From Lachnospiraceae bacterium (GTDB lineage Bacteria > Bacillota > Clostridia > Lachnospirales > Lachnospiraceae): 64,000 bases of DNA. The translations under genes were made by a program, and so were the position numbers. Shown here in pieces: positions 8,481 through 17,298 of the stretch. Below the pieces are notes generated by a model. That model made no database searches. It worked only from the letters and a program-made list of their open reading frames with translations, and was not told the DNA's origin. Where the stretch lies: contig JAEEUS010000004.1 in NCBI GenBank assembly GCA_016290615.1, positions 1 to 64,000 on the forward strand. The letters run 5' to 3'. Position 1 is the stretch's first letter. Each line of letters opens with the position of its first letter.

Positions 8481-11078
8481 TTATACATATTCTTCAACAA
8501 ATGCTTCAAACTGTTCTCTGCTCATAATGATATCTCTTGGCTTTGTGCCCTGTTCCGAGCCGACAACTCCCGCCTCGCAAAGCTGATCCATTATCCTTGC
8601 AGCCCTGTTAAAGCCTATCTTGAATTTTCTCTGCAGATTACCGATCGAAGCTTTATCAGCATCAATGATAAAATATCCAGCCTGTGCAAACAGTTCATCA
8701 TACTGAGAGTCTTCAGTTGATATGCCTCCCGAAGATGAAGATACGCTCATCTTTTCAACTCCGGAAAGTGCCTGTTCTCCAAAATCATTGTGGAGTCGCT
8801 GTTCCTTTACAAAATCTACGACTTCAGAAACTTCCTTATCGGAAACGAATGCTCCCTGTATACGGGCAGGTTTTGTATATCCCTGAGGATAGAACAGCAT
8901 ATCGCCCTTGCCCAAAAGCTTCTCAGCTCCGTTCATATCAAGGATCGTTCTCGAATCAACACCGGATGATACCGCAAATGCGACCCTGCTCGGCATATTT
9001 GCCTTGATAAGACCGGTGATTACATCAACCGACGGTCTTTGTGTCGCAAGGATAAGATGAATACCACAGGCTCTTGCAAGCTGTGCAAGACGACATATTG
9101 CTTCTTCTACTTCCTTTGCAGCAACCATCATAAGATCTGCAAGCTCGTCAACTATGATCACTATCTGGGGCAGATGTTTATATTCTTCACTGTTTTCTTC
9201 ATCTACCTTCTTGTTATATCCTTTCAGATCTCTTACATTCAGATCCGCAAACTTCTTATATCTGTCCGTCATCTCGGCCACAGCCCAGTTAAGGGCTCCG
9301 GCAGCCTTTTTAGGATCGGTTACTACAGGAATCATGAGATGTGGAATTCCGTTGTAAACATTAAGCTCAACGACCTTAGGATCTACCATGATCAGCTGAA
9401 CATCCTTAGGATCGTGTTTGTATATGATACTCATTATTATTGTATTGATACAAACCGATTTACCCGATCCGGTACTTCCTGCGATAAGCATGTGAGGCAT
9501 CTTGGCTATATCGGCCACAATAACCTTTCCTGCGATATCCTTACCAACAGCAAATACGATATTTCCGCCAAAATCCTTAAACTCCCTGTCTTCAAAGAGT
9601 TCTCTTAACATTACTCCGCTGCTTTCACTGTTAGGGACCTCGATTCCGACCGCTGATTTTCCGGGTATGGGTGCTTCTATCCTTATATCCTTTGCAGCAA
9701 GATGAAGCTTAAGATCATCTGCCAGCGAAGTGATTCGGCTGACCTTTACGCCTATGGCAGGTTCAAGCTCATATCTTGTAACACTCGGACCCTGACTTAT
9801 ATCCGTGACTCTTGCACTGACTCCGAAACTGTCTAGAGCATCCTCAAGCTTCTTAGCTGTCTCACTGAGTGTCGCCCTTGAATCACCAGCAGTTTTAGAG
9901 TTTCCCTTTGATAATAGGGACAACGGAGGGAATTTGTATTTCTTATTTGTATTCTCGTGGCTTTTTATGACCGGTGCAACTATCTTTTCTTCAGCCTTTG
10001 AAGGCTCTTTTTCAATCGTTACCGTAACAGGTTTCTTTACCGGTGAAACAGGTTTTACAACCTCTTCGGGAACATCTTCCTCCTCACCTGCGATATGGAA
10101 TCTAATGCTGTTATCCATGGGATTGCTGTCCTTGACAGTTATCCTTTCCTTAACGACCTGCGGTTCTGTCTCCTTAAATGTGATCTCATGCATGTCATCA
10201 CGTTTTTTTAATGACGGATCATCTTTTAAGGTTGTATTTGCCGATACACCCGAAACCCTCTTATCCATGCGAAGGATATTTTCGGTTTCTTCTGCTTCTC
10301 TCTCAAGTCTTTTCTGTTCTCTTATTCGCTGTCTTTCCTCTGCACTGTTTCTTCGGGGTTTCAAAACCGGTTCGTCATATTCTTCTTCATCTGTTTCGAC
10401 GATACGGTTACGCATATATTCTCTTCTATATTCACCGGCTTCCTTGGCTGTATTTCTTATCTTGTCTGATTCGTTTATGAACAGGTCGATAAAGCCTTTG
10501 CCCAGAATGAAAAGAGCACAGATTATGATAATGCATACATCAACTCCGATTGTAGCGGGTTTATCTATATACTTATTCAGGAAGTAGCCGATCGAACCGC
10601 CGAACAAACCTCCACCGGCTCTGTCATCGAATCCTGTCATGAAAAGCTCTTTGATACTGTATTCATCGTTATATGCCGTAAAGCCTTCGGTAACTTCAAA
10701 TATAATCGAGATCGCAAAGAACAGCACGACCGTTGCGATGATCTTTGTCTTGAGTCGGCTGTCTGTCTGCTTGGATATCCATAAAAATGCCAGAAGAATA
10801 AGTATAATGGGAAAAACATATGCCATTTTTCCGAACAGTCCAAACATGATGCCACTTATAATGTCACCAAAGCTGCCGACCATTTTGAAATTGCATAAAA
10901 ACAGAAGAATACACAGACATATAGATCCAATGATGACTGCATAGTTAATTATGAGCAGATCCTCATCGGATATGGTCCTGGTATTCTTTTTATTCTTTGA
11001 ACTTGAATTTGTCTTTCTTGTTGAAGCAGTCCGCGAATTCTTCGCTGATGTGCTTCTTTTACCTGTATTGTTTGCCAT
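8481..11078 (-). CDS. ftsK: FtsK/SpoIIIE-family DNA translocase
   Basis: The 865-residue protein moves DNA through the division septum. A basic N-terminus is followed by four to five membrane helices (about 45-190), a charged acidic/basic linker (~200-400), and the FtsK motor. Walker A GSTGSGKS lies near 532-539, with the Walker B DELADLMM further on. The C-terminal winged-helix γ domain (near 795-860; IGNLQRKFKIGFNRAARIMD) reads orienting sequences. I see no clear Shine-Dalgarno before the ATG at 11078. A possible promoter (GTGACT, 17 bases, TAAAAT) lies about 50 bases upstream. It heads the ftsK-fhs operon. SpoIIIE and FtsK roles cannot be told apart from sequence alone. Confidence 0.93.
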   Translation of the reverse strand: MANNTGKRSTSAKNSRTASTRKTNSSSKNKKNTRTISDEDLLIINYAVIIGSICLCILLFLCNFKMVGSFGDIISGIMFGLFGKMAYVFPIILILLAFLWISKQTDSRLKTKIIATVVLFFAISIIFEVTEGFTAYNDEYSIKELFMTGFDDRAGGGLFGGSIGYFLNKYIDKPATIGVDVCIIIICALFILGKGFIDLFINESDKIRNTAKEAGEYRREYMRNRIVETDEEEYDEPVLKPRRNSAEERQRIREQKRLEREAEETENILRMDKRVSGVSANTTLKDDPSLKKRDDMHEITFKETEPQVVKERITVKDSNPMDNSIRFHIAGEEEDVPEEVVKPVSPVKKPVTVTIEKEPSKAEEKIVAPVIKSHENTNKKYKFPPLSLLSKGNSKTAGDSRATLSETAKKLEDALDSFGVSARVTDISQGPSVTRYELEPAIGVKVSRITSLADDLKLHLAAKDIRIEAPIPGKSAVGIEVPNSESSGVMLRELFEDREFKDFGGNIVFAVGKDIAGKVIVADIAKMPHMLIAGSTGSGKSVCINTIIMSIIYKHDPKDVQLIMVDPKVVELNVYNGIPHLMIPVVTDPKKAAGALNWAVAEMTDRYKKFADLNVRDLKGYNKKVDEENSEEYKHLPQIVIIVDELADLMMVAAKEVEEAICRLAQLARACGIHLILATQRPSVDVITGLIKANMPSRVAFAVSSGVDSRTILDMNGAEKLLGKGDMLFYPQGYTKPARIQGAFVSDKEVSEVVDFVKEQRLHNDFGEQALSGVEKMSVSSSSGGISTEDSQYDELFAQAGYFIIDADKASIGNLQRKFKIGFNRAARIMDQLCEAGVVGSEQGTKPRDIIMSREQFEAFVEEYV

Positions 11079-11185
11079 GATGAATAATGTTTAAAGAATC
11101 ACATAATAACCCATATTTTCAATCTTAATCATTTTATCACATAATCTTGCGTTAGTCACTCACAAAAATACAATATTTTGTATAT

Positions 11186-11196
11186 AAAAAAGCCCC
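11186..11196 (-). terminator. Displaced 3' arm and U tract of a terminator split by the IS
   Basis: The minus strand reads GGGCTTTTTT. This is the distal arm plus T run of a hairpin whose proximal arm now lies at 12675-12682, on the other side of the insertion sequence. Without the IS and one GAA copy, the stem AAAAGCCC / GGGCTTTT would be perfect with a TTCG tetraloop on the minus strand. Confidence 0.8.
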
Positions 11197-11199
11197 GAA
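11197..11199. repeat. Target-site duplication GAA, left copy
   Basis: GAA borders the left terminal repeat and is matched by GAA at 12672-12674 just outside the right terminal repeat. A 3-bp duplication is usual for IS3-family insertion. Confidence 0.8.
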
Positions 11200-11224
11200 T
11201 GATATGTACCCAGAATCCTGGACA
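11200..11224. repeat. IS left terminal inverted repeat
   Basis: TGATATGTACCC, six variable bases, CTGGACA. It matches the reverse complement of 12647-12671 at 20 of 25 positions; the differences fall in the central six bases. Confidence 0.9.
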
Positions 11225-11236
11225 CATATTTATGAA

Positions 11237-12058
11237 TTAGGCGGAACACATGGATGCTATCCTGTATTGTACAGGTGGCATCCATTTTGTTTTTGCCTGA
11301 ATTCTCTCGTTATTGTAATAATTCACATACTTTTCAATGGCCTTTTCGAACCCTTCAAAGGATTTATATTCTTTCTCATAGCCGTAGTACATTTCATTCT
11401 TTAACCGGCCAAAGAACGTTTCCATGATACAATTGTCGTAGCAGTTTCCTTTCCGTGACATAGACTGTATTATTCCATGCTTTTGAAGCTCTTCTCTATA
11501 GTAAGCGTGCTGATATTGCCACCCCTGATCCGAATGGAATATAAGACCGTTGAGATTAGGAAATTTATCAAACGCCTTTTCAAGCATGTTACGGACCAAC
11601 TCCAGATTCGGGCTCATAGACAGATCATAGGATATGATCTCATTTGTGTTCATATCAAGGATTGGCGAGATGTAGCACTTACCCCAAGTAAAATTGAACT
11701 GAGATACATCCGTTGTCCATTTCTGTAATGGCGCAGTTGTACTGAAGTCCCTGTTGATTAGGTTATCAGCAACCTTGCCGACTTCTCCTTTGTAGGAATG
11801 ATACTTCTCCTTGGGACGTTTGCCTATAAGACCGGCTACATGCATCAGACGCTGAACTCTTTTATGATTAATCTCATAACCGCGGTTCAACAGTTCACGA
11901 TGGACTCTCCGAACCCCATATCTGCACTTGTTGTAAGTGAATATTTCATTGATTTCATGCATTATGTCCTCGTTTCTTTTGGCAACCACATCCTCCTTGC
12001 TAATTTCAAAGTAGTATGTGGATCTGGACATAGGCATAGCCTTGAGCAAGTGCTTCAA
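11237..12058 (-). CDS. IS3-family transposase OrfB (DDE integrase domain)
   Basis: The frame encodes the catalytic half of the transposase, an rve/DDE integrase fold. The three acidic residues appear in KWTTDVSQF (first D), IFHSDQGWQY (second D) and CIMETFFGRLKNE (E, about 35 residues later). The HSDQG-xxY and YNxxRIQ-like elements are characteristic of IS3. The frame opens with a TTG at 12058, but its reading continues upstream in the -1 frame of orfA (as ...KAAIIKELRSEGFQ). I therefore expect it to be made mainly as an OrfAB fusion by frameshifting, and the TTG start is nominal. It is complete at its C-terminus. Confidence 0.92.
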   Translation of the reverse strand: MKHLLKAMPMSRSTYYFEISKEDVVAKRNEDIMHEINEIFTYNKCRYGVRRVHRELLNRGYEINHKRVQRLMHVAGLIGKRPKEKYHSYKGEVGKVADNLINRDFSTTAPLQKWTTDVSQFNFTWGKCYISPILDMNTNEIISYDLSMSPNLELVRNMLEKAFDKFPNLNGLIFHSDQGWQYQHAYYREELQKHGIIQSMSRKGNCYDNCIMETFFGRLKNEMYYGYEKEYKSFEGFEKAIEKYVNYYNNERIQAKTKWMPPVQYRIASMCSA

Positions 12059-12624
12059 TTGGAATCCTTCTGAGCGGAGTTCTTTGATGATCGCTGCTTT
12101 TTCGCCTTGAGTCGCGCAGCTTCCTTTTCTTCTCTCAAGGCGATCTCTTTTTTTATTATTTCGATTTCAGCTTTCATGTACTCATTTTCAGCTCTTAATC
12201 GAATCAACTCTTCATGTTCGGATTCATTGGGTTTGGGTGGTTTTCTTGTTCCTATTTTTTTCATATCGGGGTTCTTGGGCTTACGACCTTTCTGTTTTGG
12301 TATAAGACCATTGTAACCATAAATCTTATATTTGCGAACCCATTGATAAAGTTGACCCTCATTAATGCCATTTTCAAAGGCAACTGCTTGGATAGTTTTC
12401 CCGGACATGACTTGTGAAACAAGCAAAAGTCTCTCTTCTGGTGTCCAAGGCTTAATGAAATTTTTATGTTTTAAGACTTCCGTGCCATTGGCTTCTGCCA
12501 TCCGCACCCACCTTCTTACAGCCTTGTGGAATTGCCTAACTGATAAGCCTTCTGGGGGTGGTGGATATTGTCCATGAAGATACATTTCAACACATTTTCT
12601 TTTAAATTCGTAACTATAGCGCAT
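12055..12624 (-). CDS. IS3-family transposase OrfA (DNA-binding subunit)
   Basis: The 189-residue product carries two helix-turn-helix segments: an N-terminal one around residues 10-60, and a second near 62-110 (KTIQAVAFENGINEGQLYQWVRKYK). A C-terminal coiled coil follows (~130-175; EHEELIRLRAENEYMKAEIEIIKKEIALREEKEAA), as in IS150-type OrfA with a leucine-zipper multimerisation helix. It overlaps orfB by 4 bases in its annotated frame. The start ATG lies close to the right terminal repeat, behind the GGAGGG of the repeat region. Confidence 0.9.
   Translation of the reverse strand: MRYSYEFKRKCVEMYLHGQYPPPPEGLSVRQFHKAVRRWVRMAEANGTEVLKHKNFIKPWTPEERLLLVSQVMSGKTIQAVAFENGINEGQLYQWVRKYKIYGYNGLIPKQKGRKPKNPDMKKIGTRKPPKPNESEHEELIRLRAENEYMKAEIEIIKKEIALREEKEAARLKAKKQRSSKNSAQKDSN
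12097..12104 (-). other. Probable programmed -1 frameshift site in the IS
   Basis: On the minus strand the orfA codons GCG AAA AAG form an A5G run. Slipping back one base here joins OrfA residue ~175 to an open -1 frame (KAAIIKELRSEGF...) that runs without a stop into OrfB. The heptamer is not a perfect A-AAA-AAG, since its first base is G. Confidence 0.55.
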
Positions 12625-12646
12625 GAAAATACCCTCCTTACTGGTT

Positions 12647-12671
12647 TGTCCAGTAAAGAGGGTACATATCA
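12647..12671. repeat. IS right terminal inverted repeat
   Basis: Reverse complement reads TGATATGTACCC, six variable bases, CTGGACA, matching the left end. GAA follows immediately outside at 12672-12674. Confidence 0.9.
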
Positions 12672-12683
12672 GAAGGGCTTTTC
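12672..12683 (-). terminator. Proximal arm of the IS-split terminator and right GAA duplication
   Basis: The minus strand reads AAAAGCCC directly after the stop codon of the 1100-residue gene at 12684, then TTC, the duplicated target, before the IS begins. The matching arm and T run are 1.47 kb away at 11186-11196, so the original terminator can no longer fold. Transcripts of the upstream gene should now run into the IS in its sense orientation. Confidence 0.8.
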
Positions 12684-15600
12684 TTAAATATCATATTTAT
12701 TGTTTGTACTGTTAATCTCGACGTCATAATGCATCCAGGCTTCCGGAATAACACGTCCGTAATCCATCTCCCTGTGTACATGTTTCTTAGGCAGCGGGAG
12801 CGGATTCTCGATAAACTCTATCTCTTCCGTTTTTATCTCTTCTGGCTTTTTCTCTTCTGGCTTAACTTCTTCTTTCGCCACCTCTTTTATAGGATCGATC
12901 TTATCGGAAGCATCGTCAAACGTGAATTCCTCCGACTTTAATTCTATATCTTCTTTGTTTTCTTCCTGTATAAGGTCAACCGCTTCTTCTGCCTGCTTTT
13001 CAATGACAGGTGGCTCTGCATTATCAAACGAGAATGTTTCAACAGTCTCATATGAAGTTTCAGGTTTTGTTTCTTCCTTCGCCTCTTCAAAAACAAATCC
13101 GCTGTTTAGACCGTCTCCCGAGAAATCAAAATCAGCTTCCGTGATGAGTTCTTCTCCTGCAAACTCTGCCAGTGCCTCATCATTTTGGGCGTTCTCGATA
13201 GATCTTTCAACATCAAGTTTCTGTTCCAATGCCTCCTGGAACGAGAACTCCTCACCACCAAGATTATCTTTGATTCCATCCTCAACATTCATCTTCTGTT
13301 CAACAGCCTTGACATATGAAATATCGCCAAGATGATCAGCAACGTTTATGGATTCCTCGGTTACTATCTTTTCATGAAGAGCATCTTCAAACGAGAATTC
13401 ATCTTTTATCTTCGCTTTTTCAATAGCTTCTTCAACGTCTAGCTTTTTGGAGAGTGCATCTTCATATGAGAAGCCGATCAGGTTCTCCGCTTCTTCATTT
13501 TCGATCTTATTCGTAAGTGCATCCTCGTAAGAGAACTCCTCATCTTCGTCGATCTTTTTACCGAGCATCTCTTCTATTGAGAACTCTTCATCATCATGAC
13601 TTTCATTATCCTCGACGAAGAAGCTCTTTTCATCTGTTTCGATCTTATTGCTTACTTCATCAGCCTCTGTAAGAGCCTTGAATACTTCCATTTCGTCCGC
13701 TTTGCTAGTATCCTCGCTCTTTATAGGCTCCCAGCCCTTCTTGTACTCAAATGTAGGCTCAGCAAAGTCAAAGACAAACTCGCTCTCGATATTGTCTATC
13801 TCTTTCTTAGGCTCAACAGGAGTCTCCTCTACACTGAAATCCTCCCACGCCACTTTGGGTTTATCTTGTGTAAGATCAATTACCGGCTCTTCTTTTAATT
13901 CAAATGCTGGCATTTCTTCAGAAACAGCCTTTGAAATCTCATCTTCAGATTTTTCTTCCTCTTTTGCAGGTTCCAAAGCTTCTTTTGCAGGTTCTGTACC
14001 TTCCTGCTGTGTACTATCGACATTCAAGTTATCAAATGCATCGATTCCCAGATCAAGATCAAGATCCGCAAAATTTGAAGCATGTGAAACATACTGTTTC
14101 TGAGGCTCATCATAAAGATAGCCAAAGAAGGAGTCTACATATGCCTTCTGATCATTGGAGATGTCATTAATCACGTCCTCACCCTCATTTACTTCTACAT
14201 CCGCAACAGTTCCTTCAATTTCTTCATTGTCATCCGAAGTCTCTTTGATTGCCTCTTCATCGGCAGCCTCTTCTTCGATCACATCTTCGTATATATTCTT
14301 TGATACAGCTTTGGGAGGAACAGTTTCACCATTGAACAAAGACTCAAAATCGACATCATTCATTCCGAAATCACTTGTCTTTCTTACCTCAGGCGCATTA
14401 TACTTTCTCTCTTCTTCTGCATTGTTGATCGATTGATCAGCCGTGTTTATATCTTCAGTCTTTTCTTCCTTAAGAGGTACTGACTCCTCAGTTTTGATCG
14501 CTGGTTCGTTTTTAACTTCTTCAGCCTTTTGATCAGGCTCAGGCTTTTGCTCGTTTACAGTTGCTTCAGACTCACTCTTTACTTCCTCTGCCTTTTCTTC
14601 TTCCTGTGGCCTTATAACAACATCAGGCTTACTTTCCTTGACATCAGGATCCGGTACGCTGTTTTCTGCAGCGAGTCTGACAGCCGCAACAGATACAGGC
14701 TTGTCATCTATACTTGATATCTCGGCCGGCTGCATATCATCCTCAATACGTGTGACTCTTACCGGACTGTCAATGCTTCCAAGGCCGAACAAGCCACAGC
14801 CGCCTATCATAAGTAGGCAAAGTGCAAAGATCATGATATAAGCAGGTCTGTTATTAACATTGATAAAGAACATCTGAGCAAAAATGATGACCCAGAACGG
14901 AATGATGATATGCGCGGTATCATCCTCATTGCGCCAGTACATTACACAGTAGAATACGCAAAGTATGAGAAGCAAAAAGATTCCTCTCTCATCACCTATC
15001 TTTAGAATAAATGCGGGATTTGATATAAAACCGAATCTGTAATTGATGTGTTTCATAAGCAGTTTGACAAATCCCTCAACCCCGCTCTTTTCAATAAGAT
15101 ATGAATAAAGGATCAAAATCAGCCCGAAAGCAAAAATATGACCAAATATCATGCAGAATGTATTGACTATCCTGTCTTTAGTCGGCTCGCTGTTGCAGTT
15201 TAACAGAATTATGACAGGAATAATCACAGCAAACATGAACAAGGTGGAATATAAAGCAAGCATTCCGGTAAGCAACCCTATAAACAAGCTGAATATGATC
15301 TTAACTTCCGTCTGTTCTATAGAGTTTTTATATAATGCAGATACCCACAGGATAATTCCAAACATAAGCAAAAGAAGGCAATCGGAACCGTCATTTGCAA
15401 TGTTTCTGAAAAATATTGGTAAAACCGCCATACCGGCAGCGACTGTAGCAGAAGAAAAACGTCCAAATATATTTTTAGCAGACCATACAATCAGAGCATA
15501 TGCAATAAGAGATAGTAAAGTCTGTGTAAGATATACCGGGAAATAGGTATTTCCGAAAATTTTAAACATTGCAGATAAAAGCGTTGCAAAAAGACTGTTT

Positions 15601-15986
15601 ACGGTCGTCATTCCAATGTAGATCTTTCCTTCAGAACCGATCTTTGCCATGTCATAAACAGTTCCTTTAGAAAACTCAACCTTAATAAAATCGCTTATTA
15701 CCAAAAGACGTACAACAACAAACAGTATTGAAGCAATGACCGTGGCTACAAGGTATGCTTTATCACCGTCAAGGCGTTTTCCCTCAGATATGAATTTCTT
15801 TACCGTTTTATTAAGCACAAAAGCCAGCCCTACAACAACACCGCAGTAAACTCCGGTGATGATCATACGGCTGACCATATTTGATATTCCGAATTTTCTT
15901 CCTACGCAAACACAGAACAGTACAAGAAGAACACTCGTAAACAATACGCACATCGCATTGCTGAATTTATTTCTGGAAATATCCAT
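12684..15986 (-). CDS. Large membrane protein with acidic repeat tail, GT-C-like
   Basis: The 1100-residue product has two halves. Residues 1-~400 hold about a dozen membrane helices with loops resembling GT-C glycosyltransferases or PMT-like proteins; I see no unambiguous catalytic motif. Residues ~430-1100 are very acidic, soluble and rich in E, K and P. Within them, residues ~798-936 contain six degenerate copies of an FS(Y/F)EDAL-xx-K(L/I)D motif. The C-terminus has a conserved-looking segment (NPLPLPKKHVHREMDYGRVI) that I recall from other Lachnospiraceae membrane proteins. The start ATG is preceded by AGGGGGG. Its terminator was split by the IS. Function is unknown; polymer or surface glycan synthesis is a hypothesis. 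Confidence 0.75.
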   Translation of the reverse strand: MDISRNKFSNAMCVLFTSVLLVLFCVCVGRKFGISNMVSRMIITGVYCGVVVGLAFVLNKTVKKFISEGKRLDGDKAYLVATVIASILFVVVRLLVISDFIKVEFSKGTVYDMAKIGSEGKIYIGMTTVNSLFATLLSAMFKIFGNTYFPVYLTQTLLSLIAYALIVWSAKNIFGRFSSATVAAGMAVLPIFFRNIANDGSDCLLLLMFGIILWVSALYKNSIEQTEVKIIFSLFIGLLTGMLALYSTLFMFAVIIPVIILLNCNSEPTKDRIVNTFCMIFGHIFAFGLILILYSYLIEKSGVEGFVKLLMKHINYRFGFISNPAFILKIGDERGIFLLLILCVFYCVMYWRNEDDTAHIIIPFWVIIFAQMFFINVNNRPAYIMIFALCLLMIGGCGLFGLGSIDSPVRVTRIEDDMQPAEISSIDDKPVSVAAVRLAAENSVPDPDVKESKPDVVIRPQEEEKAEEVKSESEATVNEQKPEPDQKAEEVKNEPAIKTEESVPLKEEKTEDINTADQSINNAEEERKYNAPEVRKTSDFGMNDVDFESLFNGETVPPKAVSKNIYEDVIEEEAADEEAIKETSDDNEEIEGTVADVEVNEGEDVINDISNDQKAYVDSFFGYLYDEPQKQYVSHASNFADLDLDLGIDAFDNLNVDSTQQEGTEPAKEALEPAKEEEKSEDEISKAVSEEMPAFELKEEPVIDLTQDKPKVAWEDFSVEETPVEPKKEIDNIESEFVFDFAEPTFEYKKGWEPIKSEDTSKADEMEVFKALTEADEVSNKIETDEKSFFVEDNESHDDEEFSIEEMLGKKIDEDEEFSYEDALTNKIENEEAENLIGFSYEDALSKKLDVEEAIEKAKIKDEFSFEDALHEKIVTEESINVADHLGDISYVKAVEQKMNVEDGIKDNLGGEEFSFQEALEQKLDVERSIENAQNDEALAEFAGEELITEADFDFSGDGLNSGFVFEEAKEETKPETSYETVETFSFDNAEPPVIEKQAEEAVDLIQEENKEDIELKSEEFTFDDASDKIDPIKEVAKEEVKPEEKKPEEIKTEEIEFIENPLPLPKKHVHREMDYGRVIPEAWMHYDVEINSTNNKYDI
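13179..13594 (-). repeat. Six-copy acidic protein repeat, FSYEDAL type
   Basis: Copies read in order EEFSIEEMLGKKIDED, EEFSYEDALTNKIENE, IGFSYEDALSKKLDVE, DEFSFEDALHEKIVTE, GDISYVKAVEQKMNVE and EEFSFQEALEQKLDVE. Spacing grows from 16 to 21 and then to a regular 25 residues. The DNA copies are diverged, so this is an old protein-level repeat, not a recent tandem duplication. Confidence 0.75.
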
Positions 15987-16003
15987 TGTAACCCCCCTTG
16001 GGT

Positions 16004-17287
16004 CTAGATAGCGTCTATTGCCTGAGCAAGATCTGCAATGATATCATCGACATTTTCAATACCGACACTAAGTCTGATGAACTCAGGAAGGATTCCTGCT
16101 TCTATCAGCTGCTCATCTGTCATCTGACGGTGTGTGTGACTTGCAGGATGAAGCACGCATGTTCTCGCATCTGCTACATGCGTAACAATGCAGGCAAGCT
16201 TAAGATTACCCATTACGGCCTTTGAAGCCTCTCTTCCACCCTTCATGCCAAATGCCATTACACCACATGTTCCGTTAGGACAGTACTTTTCAGCAAGTTC
16301 ATGGTACTTGTCTGTATCAAGCCCCGGATAATTAACCCATGCAACCTTAGGATTTGATGCCAAAAATTCTGCAACCTTCTGCGCGTTCTCAACGTGTCTT
16401 GGCATACGAAGATGCAATGTCTCAAGACCGATATTAAGATAAAACGCATTCTGGGGAGACTGGATGGATCCAAGATCTCTCATAAGCTGAGCCGTTGCTT
16501 TTGTGATATAAGCGGCTTTTCCAAACTTCTGTGTATATATTATGCCGTGATAAGAATCATCGGGCTGTGTGAGTCCCGGATACTTATCAGCATATTTTTC
16601 CCAGTCAAAGTTACCGCTGTCAACTATACATCCGCCAACACCAAGTCCATGTCCGTCCATGTACTTGGTCGTTGAATGAGTTACGATATCAGCGCCCCAT
16701 TTGATAGGGTTGCAGTTAATAGGTGTAGGGAAAGTATTGTCCACAATGAGCGGAACACCGTGTGCATGAGCAACACGTGCAAATTTCTCTATATCAAGAA
16801 CTATGCATGACGGGTTAGCGATCGTCTCAGCGATCACGCATCTTGTGTTTTCATTAAATGCAGCATTAAGTGTGTCTTCGTCATCATCGGGATGAACGAT
16901 AGTACAGTCAATACCCATCTTTTTCATGGTTGTAAGAACAAGGTTGAATGTTCCTCCATAGATAGGTGACGCCATAACTACATGTCCGCCATTCTCGCAG
17001 ATATTGAATATCGCATAAAAATTTGCTGCCTGACCAGAGCTTGTGAGCATTGCAGCATATCCGCCCTCTAGCGCACATATCTTATTAGCTACGTTATCAT
17101 TTGTCGGATTCGCAAGTCTTGTATAGAAATATCCGCTTTCCTCAAGATCAAACAGTCTGCCCATCGCATCAGAATCCTCATATTTGAAGGTTGTGCTCTG
17201 AACTATAGGCATATTTCTGGGTTCGCCGTTTTTAGGCGTATAACCGCTCTGAATACATATTGTCTCTTTTGATTTGAATTCTCCCAT
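16004..17287 (-). CDS. metY: O-acetylhomoserine sulfhydrylase
   Basis: This full-length 427-residue PLP enzyme of the Cys/Met metabolism family makes homocysteine from O-acetylhomoserine and sulfide. The PLP lysine is in HSTTKYMDGHG near residue 207. The N-terminal PIVQSTTFKYEDSDAMG and YTRLANPTNDN segments are typical of MetY rather than of cystathionine γ-synthase. The start ATG at 17287 has GAGGTAAAGGA upstream. It follows the yebC-family gene by 11 bases and probably belongs to the transcript that starts before the CBS gene at 18977. No SAM or T-box riboswitch precedes it. Confidence 0.93.
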   Translation of the reverse strand: MGEFKSKETICIQSGYTPKNGEPRNMPIVQSTTFKYEDSDAMGRLFDLEESGYFYTRLANPTNDNVANKICALEGGYAAMLTSSGQAANFYAIFNICENGGHVVMASPIYGGTFNLVLTTMKKMGIDCTIVHPDDDEDTLNAAFNENTRCVIAETIANPSCIVLDIEKFARVAHAHGVPLIVDNTFPTPINCNPIKWGADIVTHSTTKYMDGHGLGVGGCIVDSGNFDWEKYADKYPGLTQPDDSYHGIIYTQKFGKAAYITKATAQLMRDLGSIQSPQNAFYLNIGLETLHLRMPRHVENAQKVAEFLASNPKVAWVNYPGLDTDKYHELAEKYCPNGTCGVMAFGMKGGREASKAVMGNLKLACIVTHVADARTCVLHPASHTHRQMTDEQLIEAGILPEFIRLSVGIENVDDIIADLAQAIDAI

Positions 17288-17298
17288 TTCCTTTACCT

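Larger units (their letters stand above)
11200..12671 (-). mobile_element. Intact IS3-family (IS150-like) insertion sequence
   Basis: The element is 1472 bp with 25-bp imperfect terminal inverted repeats (20/25 match; TGATATGTACCC-N6-CTGGACA), ends in TG...CA, and is flanked by GAA duplications. It carries overlapping orfA and orfB on the minus strand in -1 phase, the standard IS3 layout. Both frames are uninterrupted and the DDE residues are present, so it looks recent and possibly active. It sits between ftsK and the 1100-residue gene, inside the loop of that gene's terminator. No second copy is visible in the window. Confidence 0.93.

Noticed and set aside
12684..15986. Prophage or defence island around the IS
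   Set aside because: Neighbouring genes are housekeeping and there are no integrase, phage or toxin-antitoxin genes; the IS is a simple insertion.
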